From: Idiomarina rhizosphaerae
GTDB taxonomy: Bacteria > Pseudomonadota > Gammaproteobacteria > Enterobacterales > Alteromonadaceae
DNA length: 64,000 bases
Direction: 5' to 3'
NCBI RefSeq assembly: GCF_024159085.1
Contig: NZ_JAMZDE010000008.1
Coordinates: 62,001-126,000, forward strand
Shown: one piece after another, positions 41,224 to 50,525 of the stretch
Numbering within the stretch: position 1 is the first letter of the stretch
How the letters are laid out: each line of letters begins with the position of its first letter
The notes under the pieces: model-generated
What the model was told of the DNA's origin: nothing
The model's input: the letters and a program-made list of their open reading frames with translations, nothing else
The model's database searches: none
Made by a program: the position numbers and the translations under genes

Positions 41224-42261
41224 CTAAGACGCGTCGTAGTATCGAACAGGATTTTGCTGTTCTTTAATCGCGTCTTCAATAACCGCGGTGTGAACTTCAT
41301 CATCATAGCCATCACGCTGTTCAGGCTTTATACCCAGACGCTCGAACAAACGTAAATCGGCATCTGCTTCAGGGTTTGCGGTGGTCAGCAGCTTTTCGCC
41401 ATAAAAAATAGAGTTAGCACCGGCCAGAAAACACAACGCCTGCATTTCATCGTTCATGTCCTCACGGCCAGCGGACAAACGCACGTGCGAAGCCGGCATT
41501 AGAATACGAGCTACGGCAACTGTGCGTACAAATTCAAAGTTATCTAAGTCTTCCAGCTTGGCAAAAGGTGTGCCTTCCACTTTAACCAGCATATTAATGG
41601 GGACACTTTCCGGGTGCTTAGGTAAGTTAGCCAGCTGCACTAATAAAGAGGCCCGGTCGGTTACGCTCTCGCCCATACCAACAATGCCTCCGGCACAGAC
41701 TTTCATACCCGCATCACGCACATTATTCAGCGTATTCAGGCGATCCTGATAAGTTCGGGTTGTAATAATATCGCCGTAAAATTCAGGTGAGGTATCCAGA
41801 TTGTGATTGTAATAATCAAGCCCTGCCTGCTGCAGCATTTTGGCCTGTTCATTACTTAACATGCCAAGTGTCATACAGCTTTCCAAACCTAAAGCTTTGA
41901 CGCCTTTGATCATTTCAATAACGTAAGGCATATCGCGGTCTTTCGGATTACGCCAGGCGGCACCCATGCAAAAACGGCTCGCACCCTTCTCTTTCGCAGC
42001 CTGCGCTTCAGCCAGCACACTTTCTACAGCCATCAAACGCTCGCGATCCAGCCCGGTGTGATAATGCGCGCTTTGTGGGCAATATTTACAGTCTTCTGGG
42101 CAGGCACCGGTTTTAATCGACAACAAAGTGCTGACCTGAACTTCGTTCGGGTTAAAGTGCTGGCGATGCACGGTTTGCGCTTCAAAAACTAAGTCATTCA
42201 ACGGCATCTGCAAAAGATTCTGAACTTCTTCAATGGTCCAGTCGTTACGAATTTGTGGCAT
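41224..42261 (-). CDS. bioB: biotin synthase (radical SAM)
   Basis: 345 residues. The radical-SAM cluster motif [10 protein letters not shown] lies near residues 54-63, followed by [13 protein letters not shown] near 98 and [10 protein letters not shown] near 153; the second-cluster ligand Arg is in RLSAGRED near 260. It inserts sulfur into dethiobiotin. First gene of the minus-strand operon, divergent from bioA across a candidate BirA operator. Confidence 0.97.
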   Translation of the reverse strand: MPQIRNDWTIEEVQNLLQMPLNDLVFEAQTVHRQHFNPNEVQVSTLLSIKTGACPEDCKYCPQSAHYHTGLDRERLMAVESVLAEAQAAKEKGASRFCMGAAWRNPKDRDMPYVIEMIKGVKALGLESCMTLGMLSNEQAKMLQQAGLDYYNHNLDTSPEFYGDIITTRTYQDRLNTLNNVRDAGMKVCAGGIVGMGESVTDRASLLVQLANLPKHPESVPINMLVKVEGTPFAKLEDLDNFEFVRTVAVARILMPASHVRLSAGREDMNDEMQALCFLAGANSIFYGEKLLTTANPEADADLRLFERLGIKPEQRDGYDDEVHTAVIEDAIKEQQNPVRYYDAS

Positions 42262-42318
42262 GGTAAATCTCGTGTGCTTGGCAAATTATGGTCGACTAGA
42301 ATAATCCAGCTCGATACA

Positions 42319-42351
42319 CTGTCAATATACTTTCAGTTTAATACTTTACAA
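42319..42351. promoter_or_regulatory. candidate BirA operator between bioB and bioA
   Basis: CTGTCAATA-N15-ACTTTACAA agrees with the BirA pattern TTGTAAACC-N15-GGTTTACAA at about 12 of 18 positions, and it lies in the only divergent bio control region. The left half is weak. Confidence 0.45.
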
Positions 42352-42362
42352 TAGATTACTTT

Positions 42363-43703
42363 ATGAGCAAAAGCGATATCGAATTTGATCGACAGCACAT
42401 TTGGCACCCATACACCTCCATGCTGAACCCTCTACCCGCTTATAAAGTCGAGTCTGCGAAAGATTGCACATTGACCCTGGACACCGGGCATCAGGTTATT
42501 GACGGCATGTCTTCCTGGTGGGCTGTTATTCACGGATACCGTAATCCACGCTTAGATGCCGTTGCTCATAGTCAGATAGATAAAATGAGCCACGTTATGT
42601 TTGGCGGTATCACGCATCAACCCGCTATTGATCTTGCCCGACGTCTTATTGAAATGACTCCGGAGCCTCTGCAACGAGTATTTATTGCCGATTCAGGCTC
42701 TGTCAGCGTTGAAGTAGCCATAAAAATGGCCTTGCAGTACTGGTTGGCGCAGGAACGTCCGGAGAAGCACCGACTGCTAACCATCAAAGGCGGTTACCAC
42801 GGCGACACCTTTAAAGCGATGTCGGTTTGCGATCCGGTCAACGGCATGCACCATCTTTTTAATAAGGCTATTAACTCTCAGCTCTTTGCCGATGCCCCAT
42901 CGCTAACCCCGGACGAGGACTGGGCAGAGACCGCGGGTGACGAGCTCAGACACTGGTTCGAGCGACATCACGGCGAGTTGGCGGCTATTATTCTCGAACC
43001 TATTGTTCAGGGAGCCGGTGGCATGCGTTTTTATCACCCTGAATATCTAAAGCTAATACGCCAGCTTTGTGACGATTTTGATGTACTACTGATAGCGGAT
43101 GAAATTGCGACAGGCTTTGGTCGTACCGGCAAGTTATTCGCCTGCGAACACGCAGGAATTACACCTGACATTCTCTGCGTTGGTAAAGCTCTGACCGGTG
43201 GTTACATGACGCTGGCGGCCGCGTTGACCACGAAAAAGGTAGCAGAAACCATTGGTCACGGCCCCGGCGGCGGAGCATTAATGCACGGCCCCACATTTAT
43301 GGGCAACCCTTTAGCTTGTGCCGTTGCGGCTGAGTCGCTGGCGATTATTGCAGAAGGCAAATGGCAACAACAAGTAGCCGAAATAGAAGCCCAGTTAAAG
43401 CAGGAGCTTCTTCCTCTGGCTAAGTATAGTGCGGTTAAAGACGCGCGGGTTTTCGGGGCTATTGGCGTACTAGAAATGCATCATCCCATTGATGTCGCAG
43501 TTGCGCAGAAACGTTTTATTGAATTAGGGGTGTGGATACGCCCGTTCGGACGCTTACTTTATATTATGCCGCCCTATGTTATTTCTACGAACGAGCTCAA
43601 CCGTTTAACCGTTGCAATGAAAGACTATGCTGAAACTCAGAGCTCTATTAAAAGGTTTAATAACCAAAGAAGTAAAGAGACAAGCCGCCTAAACAGCTCA
43701 TGA
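42363..43703 (+). CDS. bioA: adenosylmethionine-8-amino-7-oxononanoate aminotransferase
   Basis: 446 residues, PLP class III aminotransferase: WHPYTSM near residues 14-20, SSWWAVIHGYRNP near 50, ADEIATGFGRTGKLFACEHA near 243 and the PLP lysine in CVGKALTGGYMTLA near 276. It makes DAPA with SAM as amino donor. A C-terminal tail of about 20 polar residues exceeds the usual length and overlaps the convergent membrane-protein gene by 47 bases. Confidence 0.96.
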   Translation: MSKSDIEFDRQHIWHPYTSMLNPLPAYKVESAKDCTLTLDTGHQVIDGMSSWWAVIHGYRNPRLDAVAHSQIDKMSHVMFGGITHQPAIDLARRLIEMTPEPLQRVFIADSGSVSVEVAIKMALQYWLAQERPEKHRLLTIKGGYHGDTFKAMSVCDPVNGMHHLFNKAINSQLFADAPSLTPDEDWAETAGDELRHWFERHHGELAAIILEPIVQGAGGMRFYHPEYLKLIRQLCDDFDVLLIADEIATGFGRTGKLFACEHAGITPDILCVGKALTGGYMTLAAALTTKKVAETIGHGPGGGALMHGPTFMGNPLACAVAAESLAIIAEGKWQQQVAEIEAQLKQELLPLAKYSAVKDARVFGAIGVLEMHHPIDVAVAQKRFIELGVWIRPFGRLLYIMPPYVISTNELNRLTVAMKDYAETQSSIKRFNNQRSKETSRLNSS

Positions 43704-44016
43704 TCAGTATCAGGATATTGATCCACAGGTGCTGCTTGTCCTGACGGAAAAGAATATAATTTAGTGCAAGGCTGAGCAAACTCACGCAGAGCCCAATAAC
43801 CAAAAGGATGACAAATAAGTCACCTAATGTGATCTGCCAGTAGTCACGGACAGATATCCCGAAAATTTCAGTTAAAATGGTGTTACGTTCGGGTTTTGCA
43901 TAATTAAAGACAACGGCGGCAATAACAAAAATAAGCCAGCCAAAAATAGACAGCCATCCCAGAACGCGTGACCAAAATGGTACTTGCTTTAAATCCGCTA
44001 AGGATCCCCTTTTCAT
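43657..44016 (-). CDS. small hypothetical membrane protein
   Basis: 119 residues with three clear membrane helices (about 17-40, 62-87 and 94-116) joined by short polar loops. The N-terminus is positively charged (MKRGSLADLK). I do not recognise a family. It converges on bioA, overlapping its last 47 bases, and lies before asnS on the opposite strand. ATG at 44016 has an AGAGAG run upstream, supporting translation. Confidence 0.7.
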   Translation of the reverse strand: MKRGSLADLKQVPFWSRVLGWLSIFGWLIFVIAAVVFNYAKPERNTILTEIFGISVRDYWQITLGDLFVILLVIGLCVSLLSLALNYILFRQDKQHLWINILILIMSCLGGLSLYFFGY

Positions 44017-44046
44017 AATTTTTCTCTCTGTTCTCAGGGGTTATAC

Positions 44047-44074
44047 TTGAGTCTGCGCCAAAGCGCGGTAACAT
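44047..44074 (+). promoter_or_regulatory. candidate sigma-70 promoter of asnS
   Basis: TTGAGT (44047-44052) and TAACAT (44069-44074) are 16 bases apart, about 50 bases before the asnS ATG. GCGCCAAAGCGC forms a small inverted repeat in the spacer. Confidence 0.4.
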
Positions 44075-44123
44075 AGCAACCTTTCTATAGCAAAATAGTG
44101 CAAATTTCGGAGAAAACCAACTC

Positions 44124-45524
44124 ATGTCGTATGCTTCTGTAGTGGATGTTCTGACGGGAAAAGTCGCTGTCGATGAAACCGTCACAGTCCGGGGCTGGGT
44201 GCGCACCCGCCGTGATTCTAAAGCCGGTATTTCCTTTATTAACCTGCACGATGGTTCGTGTTTTGATGCCATTCAGGCCGTGGTTCCGGCAGAACTTCCC
44301 AATTACAGTAATGAAGTGCAGAAGCTGACGACCGGTTGTTCTGTTGCTATTACCGGTGTGGTGGTTCCATCTCAGGGCAAAGGTCAGTCTTTCGAGCTAC
44401 AGGCAACCAAAGTTCATGTATATGGCTGGGTGGAAGATCCCGATACCTACCCTATGGCTCCTAAACGTCATAGCATGGAATACTTACGTGAATACGCGCA
44501 TTTGCGTCCGCGTACCAACATTACCGGTGCGGTCATGCGTGTGCGTAATGCGTTATCTCAGGCTATTCATCGCTTCTTCCATGAGGAAGGTTATTTGTGG
44601 GTGAGTACACCAATCATCACGACTTCCGATTGTGAAGGTGCCGGTGAGATGTTCCGTGTTTCAACACTGGACATGCTGAATATCCCGAAAACAGATAAAG
44701 GCGAAGTCGACTACTCTGAAGACTTTTTCGGCAAAGAAGCGTTTTTAACGGTGTCGGGTCAGCTGAACGTAGAGTCTTACGCTTGCTCTTTATCTAAAGT
44801 TTATACATTCGGCCCAACCTTCCGTGCTGAAAACTCGAACACCAGCCGTCACTTGTCTGAATTCTGGATGGTAGAACCCGAGCTGGCGTTTGCCACTTTA
44901 GATGATGTTGCCGGCTTAGCCGAAGCCATGCTTAAGTATGTGTTTAAAGCCGTTCTGGAAGAGCGCCCGGACGACATGGCGTTCTTTGCCGAGCGCATTA
45001 ACTCTGACGCCATCAGCCGTTTAGAAGCCATTGTTAATAATGACTTTGTGCATATGGATTACACCGATGCCATTGAGATACTGAAAAACTGCGATAAAAA
45101 GTTTGAGTATCCGGTTGAATGGGGTGTGGATTTACAATCAGAGCACGAGCGCTACTTAGCTGAAGAACATGTCGGCGCACCAATTATTCTGAAAAACTAT
45201 CCGCGCGATATTAAAGCGTTTTACATGCGTCAGAACGAAGACGGCAAAACCGTTGCCGCTATGGACGTTTTAGCGCCAGGTATTGGTGAGATTATTGGTG
45301 GTTCCGCCCGTGAAGAACGTTTAGACATTCTTGACCAGCGCATTGAAGAAATGAACCTGCCAAAAGAAGAGTACGGCTTCTACCGCGATTTACGTCGTTA
45401 CGGTACTGTTCCTCACGCCGGTTTTGGCCTGGGTTTTGAGCGCTTAGTGGCTTATGTTACCGGCGTACAAAATATTCGTGACGTTATACCTTTCCCTCGG
45501 GCTCCGAGAAGTGCTGAATTTTAA
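44124..45524 (+). CDS. asnS: asparaginyl-tRNA synthetase
   Basis: 466 residues, class IIb. The anticodon-binding OB fold covers about 15-100 ([17 protein letters not shown]). Motif 2 is [21 protein letters not shown] near residues 233-253 and motif 3 [15 protein letters not shown] near 435-449. It charges tRNA-Asn. The gene ends with a 4-base overlap with the convergent nitroreductase gene. Confidence 0.97.
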   Translation: MSYASVVDVLTGKVAVDETVTVRGWVRTRRDSKAGISFINLHDGSCFDAIQAVVPAELPNYSNEVQKLTTGCSVAITGVVVPSQGKGQSFELQATKVHVYGWVEDPDTYPMAPKRHSMEYLREYAHLRPRTNITGAVMRVRNALSQAIHRFFHEEGYLWVSTPIITTSDCEGAGEMFRVSTLDMLNIPKTDKGEVDYSEDFFGKEAFLTVSGQLNVESYACSLSKVYTFGPTFRAENSNTSRHLSEFWMVEPELAFATLDDVAGLAEAMLKYVFKAVLEERPDDMAFFAERINSDAISRLEAIVNNDFVHMDYTDAIEILKNCDKKFEYPVEWGVDLQSEHERYLAEEHVGAPIILKNYPRDIKAFYMRQNEDGKTVAAMDVLAPGIGEIIGGSAREERLDILDQRIEEMNLPKEEYGFYRDLRRYGTVPHAGFGLGFERLVAYVTGVQNIRDVIPFPRAPRSAEF

Positions 45525-46087
45525 TCCAGCACTAAGTCATTACCGTTCATGAAAAATGGTGATGAATCTTTCTGAGGCTTTATTGGCGTAGGGACTGCAG
45601 GTGTCCCTACGTATAAAAAGCCGACAATGGCGTCGTCCACAGATAATCCCAACTGCTCCTTGATAAAGTCGTCCTCAGCCATCCATCCGGTACGCCAAAT
45701 AGCACCTATACCTTGTGCAAAAGCCGCTTGCTGCATGCCGTGAGTTGCACAGGCAACCGTACATAGTTGCTCATCACGGGGGACTTTCGGATGTTCCTGA
45801 AAACATAGACAAGAAACAATTATCATTGGTGCCCGGAAAGGCAGCTGCCCAGCCTGCTCTATGACCGTTTCCGAAAAGTCATTAAGGCGGGCAGCCTGCT
45901 GGTAGATATCCGCCAGAATCTGCCTATCTTTTCCCTGAAACTGAATAAACTGATATGGCGTTAGTCCCATATGATCAGGCGCACGAACAGCTGCGGCCTT
46001 AATTAACTCCAGTTGCTCTATAGTAGGACCGGGTTCACTCAAACGCGGCATGGAGGAACGGCTGGTTAATAACTCTTCGGCATTCAT
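45521..46087 (-). CDS. ydjA: nitroreductase family flavoprotein, YdjA-like
   Basis: 188 residues, the short form of the nitroreductase family. [13 protein letters not shown] at the start, [14 protein letters not shown] near residues 35-48 and [11 protein letters not shown] near 126-136 match YdjA. It should bind FMN and use NAD(P)H; the natural substrate is not known. Convergent with asnS, overlapping by 4 bases. Confidence 0.9.
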   Translation of the reverse strand: MNAEELLTSRSSMPRLSEPGPTIEQLELIKAAAVRAPDHMGLTPYQFIQFQGKDRQILADIYQQAARLNDFSETVIEQAGQLPFRAPMIIVSCLCFQEHPKVPRDEQLCTVACATHGMQQAAFAQGIGAIWRTGWMAEDDFIKEQLGLSVDDAIVGFLYVGTPAVPTPIKPQKDSSPFFMNGNDLVLD

Positions 46088-46195
46088 ACTTCACCTTATT
46101 CAATGTGTAATGGTTAGTTACATTCTCTGACTGGTCTGTCACTCAGACATTCGATATGCTAAGGCCTGATTTTATTAGATAATGAGAATTCAACT

Positions 46196-48046
46196 ATGCG
46201 CTCAATCTTCAGTTATTTGTGGAAAATAATCAACGGTACACGCAAGGTCATTTTGAACCTTGTGTTCTTTTTAATACTTGCTGTTCTTCTCGTTAGCTTA
46301 TTTAGCGGAGAAGATCCTATTGAAGTGCCTGAAAATGGCATTCTGGTTCTGAATCCTAATGGCATGTTGGTTGAAGAAAAAACCTGGGTTGATCCTTTTA
46401 GCCAATTCCTGAGCGAAGCGATGGGAAGCAGCGATGAAATTCCTGAGGTTCTGTTATCTGATGTGGTCGACTCAATTGAAAAAGCCAAAACAGATGAGCG
46501 TATAGGCGCACTGTATTTAAACTTACAAAACTTGTATCCAAGCGGACTCAATAAGTTACAGGCAGTTGCCGAGGCTCTTGACGATTTCCGTACCTCTGGT
46601 AAACCCATTATCAGTAATGCTGATTACTATGATCAGCATCAGTATTATCTTGCAGCGCATGCAGATCAGCTTTACCTAAACCCAATGGGCGGAGTCGTAT
46701 TTGAAGGACTTGATTACACTCAACTCTACTTTAAAGATTTACTCGACAAGCTTAAAGTTCAGCCTCAGGTCTTTAAAGTCGGTAAATTTAAAGCTGCGGT
46801 TGAACCTTTCATTCGTAACGACATGTCTGATGAAGCACGTGAAGCCAATGAGTTTCTTTATTCAGCGTTATGGGATAACTTCCGCACCGATGTCACAGCA
46901 GCCCGTAACATTAATCCGTTAGTTACCAGCGGTAAGATTGACGATTACATGTCTGCATTTAACAGTGCAAACGGCGACATGGCCAAAATGGCGTTAGAGA
47001 CGAATCTGGTAGATGCTCTACGCACGCGTACTGAAGTTCGGAACGAACTGATTAACTTAGCAGGCCATGACAAAGAAGAAGATACCTTTCGACATATCAC
47101 TTACGACAATTACCTGGCTTCCGAAATGGAAGTTCCGGAGAGCCTGCAACCCACCGATCGAAACCAGATTGCTGTCGTCGTTGCCCGCGGGCAAATCGTT
47201 AATGGCTCGCAAAAAGCTGGCATGATCGGAGGTGATAGCACAGCGAAACTCATCCGCGAAGCACGTAATAACGAACAGACCAAAGCTATTGTATTGCGTA
47301 TAGACAGCCCCGGCGGTAGCGCCTTTGCTTCTGAAATTATTCGTCAGGAAATTTTGCAGGCAAAAGAAGCCGGCATTCCGGTGGTAGCTTCAATGAGCAC
47401 GGTTGCAGCATCTGGTGGTTACTGGATTGCGGCAGATGCCGATAGAATTGTCGCTGCCCCAACCACCATTACCGGTTCAATTGGTGTCTTTGGCCTATTA
47501 ATGACTTTAGAAGATAGTTTGGCCGCTATTGGCGTTCATAGCGATACCGTCAGTACTACAGAGATATCGAGGTTAAACCCACTGGAAGAAATGACTGAGT
47601 ACCAAAAGAATTTGGTGCAAAGTTCGGTTGAAGCCACCTATGAAGACTTTTTGACTATTGTCAGCAACGCTCGAAACATGTCCCGCGACGACGTGCATGA
47701 AGTTGCTCAGGGCCGCATCTGGACAGGTAAGCAGGCAATGGAACGTGGATTAGTTGATCAACTGGGTGATTTTGATGATTCAGTAGCCGCGGCCGCTGAG
47801 CTCGCTGCCATTGATGATTACGACGTAAAAATTATTCAGCAAGAATTGTCATCGAAAGAGCAATTTTTTGCCAACATGTTTAACAGCTCTTCAGAGTACC
47901 TCCCTGTTTCCACTGTCGGTGGCGATGCTCAACATTGGTTAATGGGTACACTTAATAAAGTAAAATCTGAAACGGCGGTTTTACAAAACTTTAATGATCC
48001 TAAAAATGTTTACTCTTACTGTGCACTCTGCGTTCAACCGCGATAG
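46196..48046 (+). CDS. sppA: signal peptide peptidase SppA, long (67 kDa) form
   Basis: 616 residues with one N-terminal membrane helix (about 20-42) and two tandem protease-fold halves. The catalytic Lys is in VFKVGKFKAAVEPF near residues 196-209 and the nucleophile Ser in STVAASGGYWIAADADRI near 399-416. It degrades leftover signal peptides at the periplasmic face. A long hairpin covers the end of the gene and the gap before ansA. Confidence 0.95.
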   Translation: MRSIFSYLWKIINGTRKVILNLVFFLILAVLLVSLFSGEDPIEVPENGILVLNPNGMLVEEKTWVDPFSQFLSEAMGSSDEIPEVLLSDVVDSIEKAKTDERIGALYLNLQNLYPSGLNKLQAVAEALDDFRTSGKPIISNADYYDQHQYYLAAHADQLYLNPMGGVVFEGLDYTQLYFKDLLDKLKVQPQVFKVGKFKAAVEPFIRNDMSDEAREANEFLYSALWDNFRTDVTAARNINPLVTSGKIDDYMSAFNSANGDMAKMALETNLVDALRTRTEVRNELINLAGHDKEEDTFRHITYDNYLASEMEVPESLQPTDRNQIAVVVARGQIVNGSQKAGMIGGDSTAKLIREARNNEQTKAIVLRIDSPGGSAFASEIIRQEILQAKEAGIPVVASMSTVAASGGYWIAADADRIVAAPTTITGSIGVFGLLMTLEDSLAAIGVHSDTVSTTEISRLNPLEEMTEYQKNLVQSSVEATYEDFLTIVSNARNMSRDDVHEVAQGRIWTGKQAMERGLVDQLGDFDDSVAAAAELAAIDDYDVKIIQQELSSKEQFFANMFNSSSEYLPVSTVGGDAQHWLMGTLNKVKSETAVLQNFNDPKNVYSYCALCVQPR

Positions 48047-48073
48047 AATTATCGCGGTTATTTCGCAGAGCAC
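48021..48073 (+). promoter_or_regulatory. long two-part hairpin between sppA and ansA
   Basis: Outer stem: GTGC+TCTGCG (48021-48032, with a 2-base bulge) pairs with CGCAGAGCAC (48064-48073). Inner stem: AACCGCGATA (48036-48045) pairs with TATCGCGGTT (48050-48059) around GAAT. It covers the sppA stop and ends directly at the AGGAG of ansA. Confidence 0.75.
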
Positions 48074-48084
48074 AGGAGTGAACT

Positions 48085-49098
48085 TTGCCTCGTAAAAAGA
48101 TTTATGTCGCATACACTGGCGGCACTATAGGTATGAAAAAATCAGCTCAGGGTTATGTTCCGGTTGCGGGACACCTGAGCTGGTGCGTTGAAAACATGCC
48201 CGAATTCTTCCGTGATGAGATGCCTGAATTCACCATTAATGAATATTCACCATTAATGGACTCATCAAATATGACGCCGTCTGACTGGGTGACCATTGCT
48301 CGTGATATAGAGCAGAACTACGACGATTACGATGGTTTTGTCATTTTGCATGGTACCGATACTATGGCCTATACGGCCTCGGCTCTCTCCTTTATGCTAC
48401 AAAATTTGAGTAAACCCGTTATTGTAACTGGTTCCCAGATACCTTTAGCCGCTCTGCGCTCTGATGGCCAGACTAACCTGCTCAATTCGCTTTATGTGGC
48501 TGCGAACTACCCTATTCCTGAAGTTGGTTTGTTCTTTAATAATACGCTTTACCGGGGGAATCGCTCCACCAAAGCAGACGCTAACGGATTTAATGCCTTT
48601 GCCTCCCCTAACTACCCGTCACTACTTGAAGCTGGAATCCAGATTCAACTAAACGCTGGAGAGCTCTCAGAACCCTCAAACCAGCCATTAAAAGTCATTG
48701 AAATGACACCTCAGCCAATCGGCGTGGTCATGCTTTATCCAGGGATCTCCGCTGAAATTATAAGAAACCAGCTTCAGCAACCGGTAAAAGCCATGATTTT
48801 ACAAAGTTACGGAGTAGGTAATGCGCCGCAAGATGAGGCATTGCTAAGTAGCCTGAAAGCAGGAATAGATCAGGGCATCACCATTCTTAACTGTACTCAA
48901 TGTTTTCGCGGACGGGTCAATATGGACGGCTACGCGACCGGCAATGCTCTTGCTGAAATTGGTATTGTGTCCGGCTCAGATATGACCATTGAGGCGGCAC
49001 TGACTAAATTGCATTATCTGCTGTCACAAGATTTAAGCCTGAGTAAAATGCAGAAATTGTTACAGAAGAATTTACGTGGCGAATTAACTTCGCCATAA
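48085..49098 (+). CDS. ansA: L-asparaginase, type I (cytoplasmic)
   Basis: 337 residues from a TTG start with AGGAG 6 bases upstream. Active-site motifs: YTGGTIGMKKS near residues 9-19 and HGTDTMAYTASALSFML near 89-105, plus GSQIPL near 116. No signal peptide, so the low-affinity cytoplasmic type I enzyme. It hydrolyses asparagine to aspartate. sppA-ansA adjacency is common in related bacteria. Expression is probably affected by the hairpin that abuts its ribosome site. Confidence 0.94.
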   Translation: MPRKKIYVAYTGGTIGMKKSAQGYVPVAGHLSWCVENMPEFFRDEMPEFTINEYSPLMDSSNMTPSDWVTIARDIEQNYDDYDGFVILHGTDTMAYTASALSFMLQNLSKPVIVTGSQIPLAALRSDGQTNLLNSLYVAANYPIPEVGLFFNNTLYRGNRSTKADANGFNAFASPNYPSLLEAGIQIQLNAGELSEPSNQPLKVIEMTPQPIGVVMLYPGISAEIIRNQLQQPVKAMILQSYGVGNAPQDEALLSSLKAGIDQGITILNCTQCFRGRVNMDGYATGNALAEIGIVSGSDMTIEAALTKLHYLLSQDLSLSKMQKLLQKNLRGELTSP

Positions 49099-49131
49099 TT
49101 TGACGCAGCTTAAATAATAATAAGAAAAATT

Positions 49132-50475
49132 ATGGCAAATTCATCACCCGCGTTCTCAACCCGATTAGGGTTTATATTAGCCGCCGCAGGCTCAGCCGTT
49201 GGCGTTGGTAATATTTGGGGCTTCCCTACCCAGGCCGCCAGTAATGGTGGTGGTGCTTTTCTATTAGTCTATCTGATTATGATTATTTTACTGGCATATC
49301 CTATGCTGGTAGCAGAAATAACCATTGGCCGTATACGTCGTCAGAATCCAATAGAAGCATTACGTAACTTATCCGATAAACCCTTTTTAAGAGGCTCAGG
49401 TGCTATCGCCGGGGTCACTGGCCTTATTGTCTTAAGCTTAATATTGAGTTTTTACGCCATTGTATCGGGGTGGCTTGTTTCTTATATGCTGGCACCACTG
49501 ATGGTTGTAATGGGTCAACCTGAAACCGCTCTGTGGTTTACTGAGTTTTCAGTATCACGAAACATAACCACCATGATATTTTTTATGCTGCTAACCGTTT
49601 ACGTTGTACGTTCTGGTGTAAACAACGGCATAGAACGCTGGTCCAGACGGTTGATGCCATTATTGTTCATATTGTTGATTGGCATGTCCGCTTACATTTT
49701 AACGCAGGACGGTGCGATACAGGGCCTGAAAATGTATCTGCTTCCCGACTTCTCAACAATTACCGATCCGAACCTGATTATTCGAGCCATGGGGCAGGCG
49801 TTCTTCTCTTTGTCGCTCGGTGTTTGTGTCATGATGACTTACGGTGCGTACCTTTCAAACTCTGAGAACATACCTAAAACAGCGGCCTGGGTAGCGGGTA
49901 TTGATACCAGCGTTGCGTTTTTAGCTGGCCTGCTCATTCTACCAGCGATGTTCGTAGCGCAATCTAATGGCGTCACCATTTATGCAGACGATGGTACCCT
50001 GCTCTCAGCGGATACTTTGGTTTTCACCGTATTACCTGCGATGTTCGATGCACTAGGTTACGCTGGACTATTTATGTCTTTTGGCTTTTTCCTGCTAATG
50101 GTTATTGCCGCTATTACCTCATCGATTTCTATGCTGGAAGCACCGGTCAATGCATTACGCGAAGAAGCAAACTGCGACCGTAGTAGTGGCGTCTGGATCA
50201 TTGCGCTTATCGTAACCGCCATTTCCACGACGATAATCTATAACTTTGAACTACTTTTTGGCGCTGTTATTACCTTTAGCACCGTTTATATGCAGCCGAT
50301 AATGGCGCTGGTGTTCGGTATTATGCTGACCTGGGTATTACGTCAAAATTATTTATTAAAAGCGTTAAAACAAGGCTCACCAGACATTGAGAAAAGCTTG
50401 TTCTGGAAGATATGGCCGTGGTACGTAAAGTTCATTTGCCCGATACTTATTCTATTGGTTATTTGGCGCGGTTAA
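49132..50475 (+). CDS. sodium-dependent transporter, NSS (SNF) family
   Basis: 447 residues, about 11 membrane helices. The sodium and substrate site of helix 1 is seen as AAAGSAVGVGNIWGFPTQAASNGGGAF near residues 17-43, and helix 6 as AFFSLSLGVCVMMTYGAYLS near 224. Family members take up amino acids such as tryptophan, leucine or tyrosine with Na+. It lies 33 bases after ansA, so both may share a transcript; a strong terminator follows. Substrate cannot be told from sequence. Confidence 0.93.
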   Translation: MANSSPAFSTRLGFILAAAGSAVGVGNIWGFPTQAASNGGGAFLLVYLIMIILLAYPMLVAEITIGRIRRQNPIEALRNLSDKPFLRGSGAIAGVTGLIVLSLILSFYAIVSGWLVSYMLAPLMVVMGQPETALWFTEFSVSRNITTMIFFMLLTVYVVRSGVNNGIERWSRRLMPLLFILLIGMSAYILTQDGAIQGLKMYLLPDFSTITDPNLIIRAMGQAFFSLSLGVCVMMTYGAYLSNSENIPKTAAWVAGIDTSVAFLAGLLILPAMFVAQSNGVTIYADDGTLLSADTLVFTVLPAMFDALGYAGLFMSFGFFLLMVIAAITSSISMLEAPVNALREEANCDRSSGVWIIALIVTAISTTIIYNFELLFGAVITFSTVYMQPIMALVFGIMLTWVLRQNYLLKALKQGSPDIEKSLFWKIWPWYVKFICPILILLVIWRG

Positions 50476-50484
50476 TAACCGTTG

Positions 50485-50519
50485 AAAGGCTCTTCAACTG
50501 AATGAAGAGCCTTTTTTTA
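50485..50519 (+). terminator. Rho-independent terminator after the NSS transporter
   Basis: AAAGGCTCTTCA (50485-50496) pairs perfectly with TGAAGAGCCTTT (50503-50514) around ACTGAA, then a T run. A 12-bp stem; it also lies just downstream of the convergent prpD. Confidence 0.93.
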
Positions 50520-50525
50520 AGCGAA

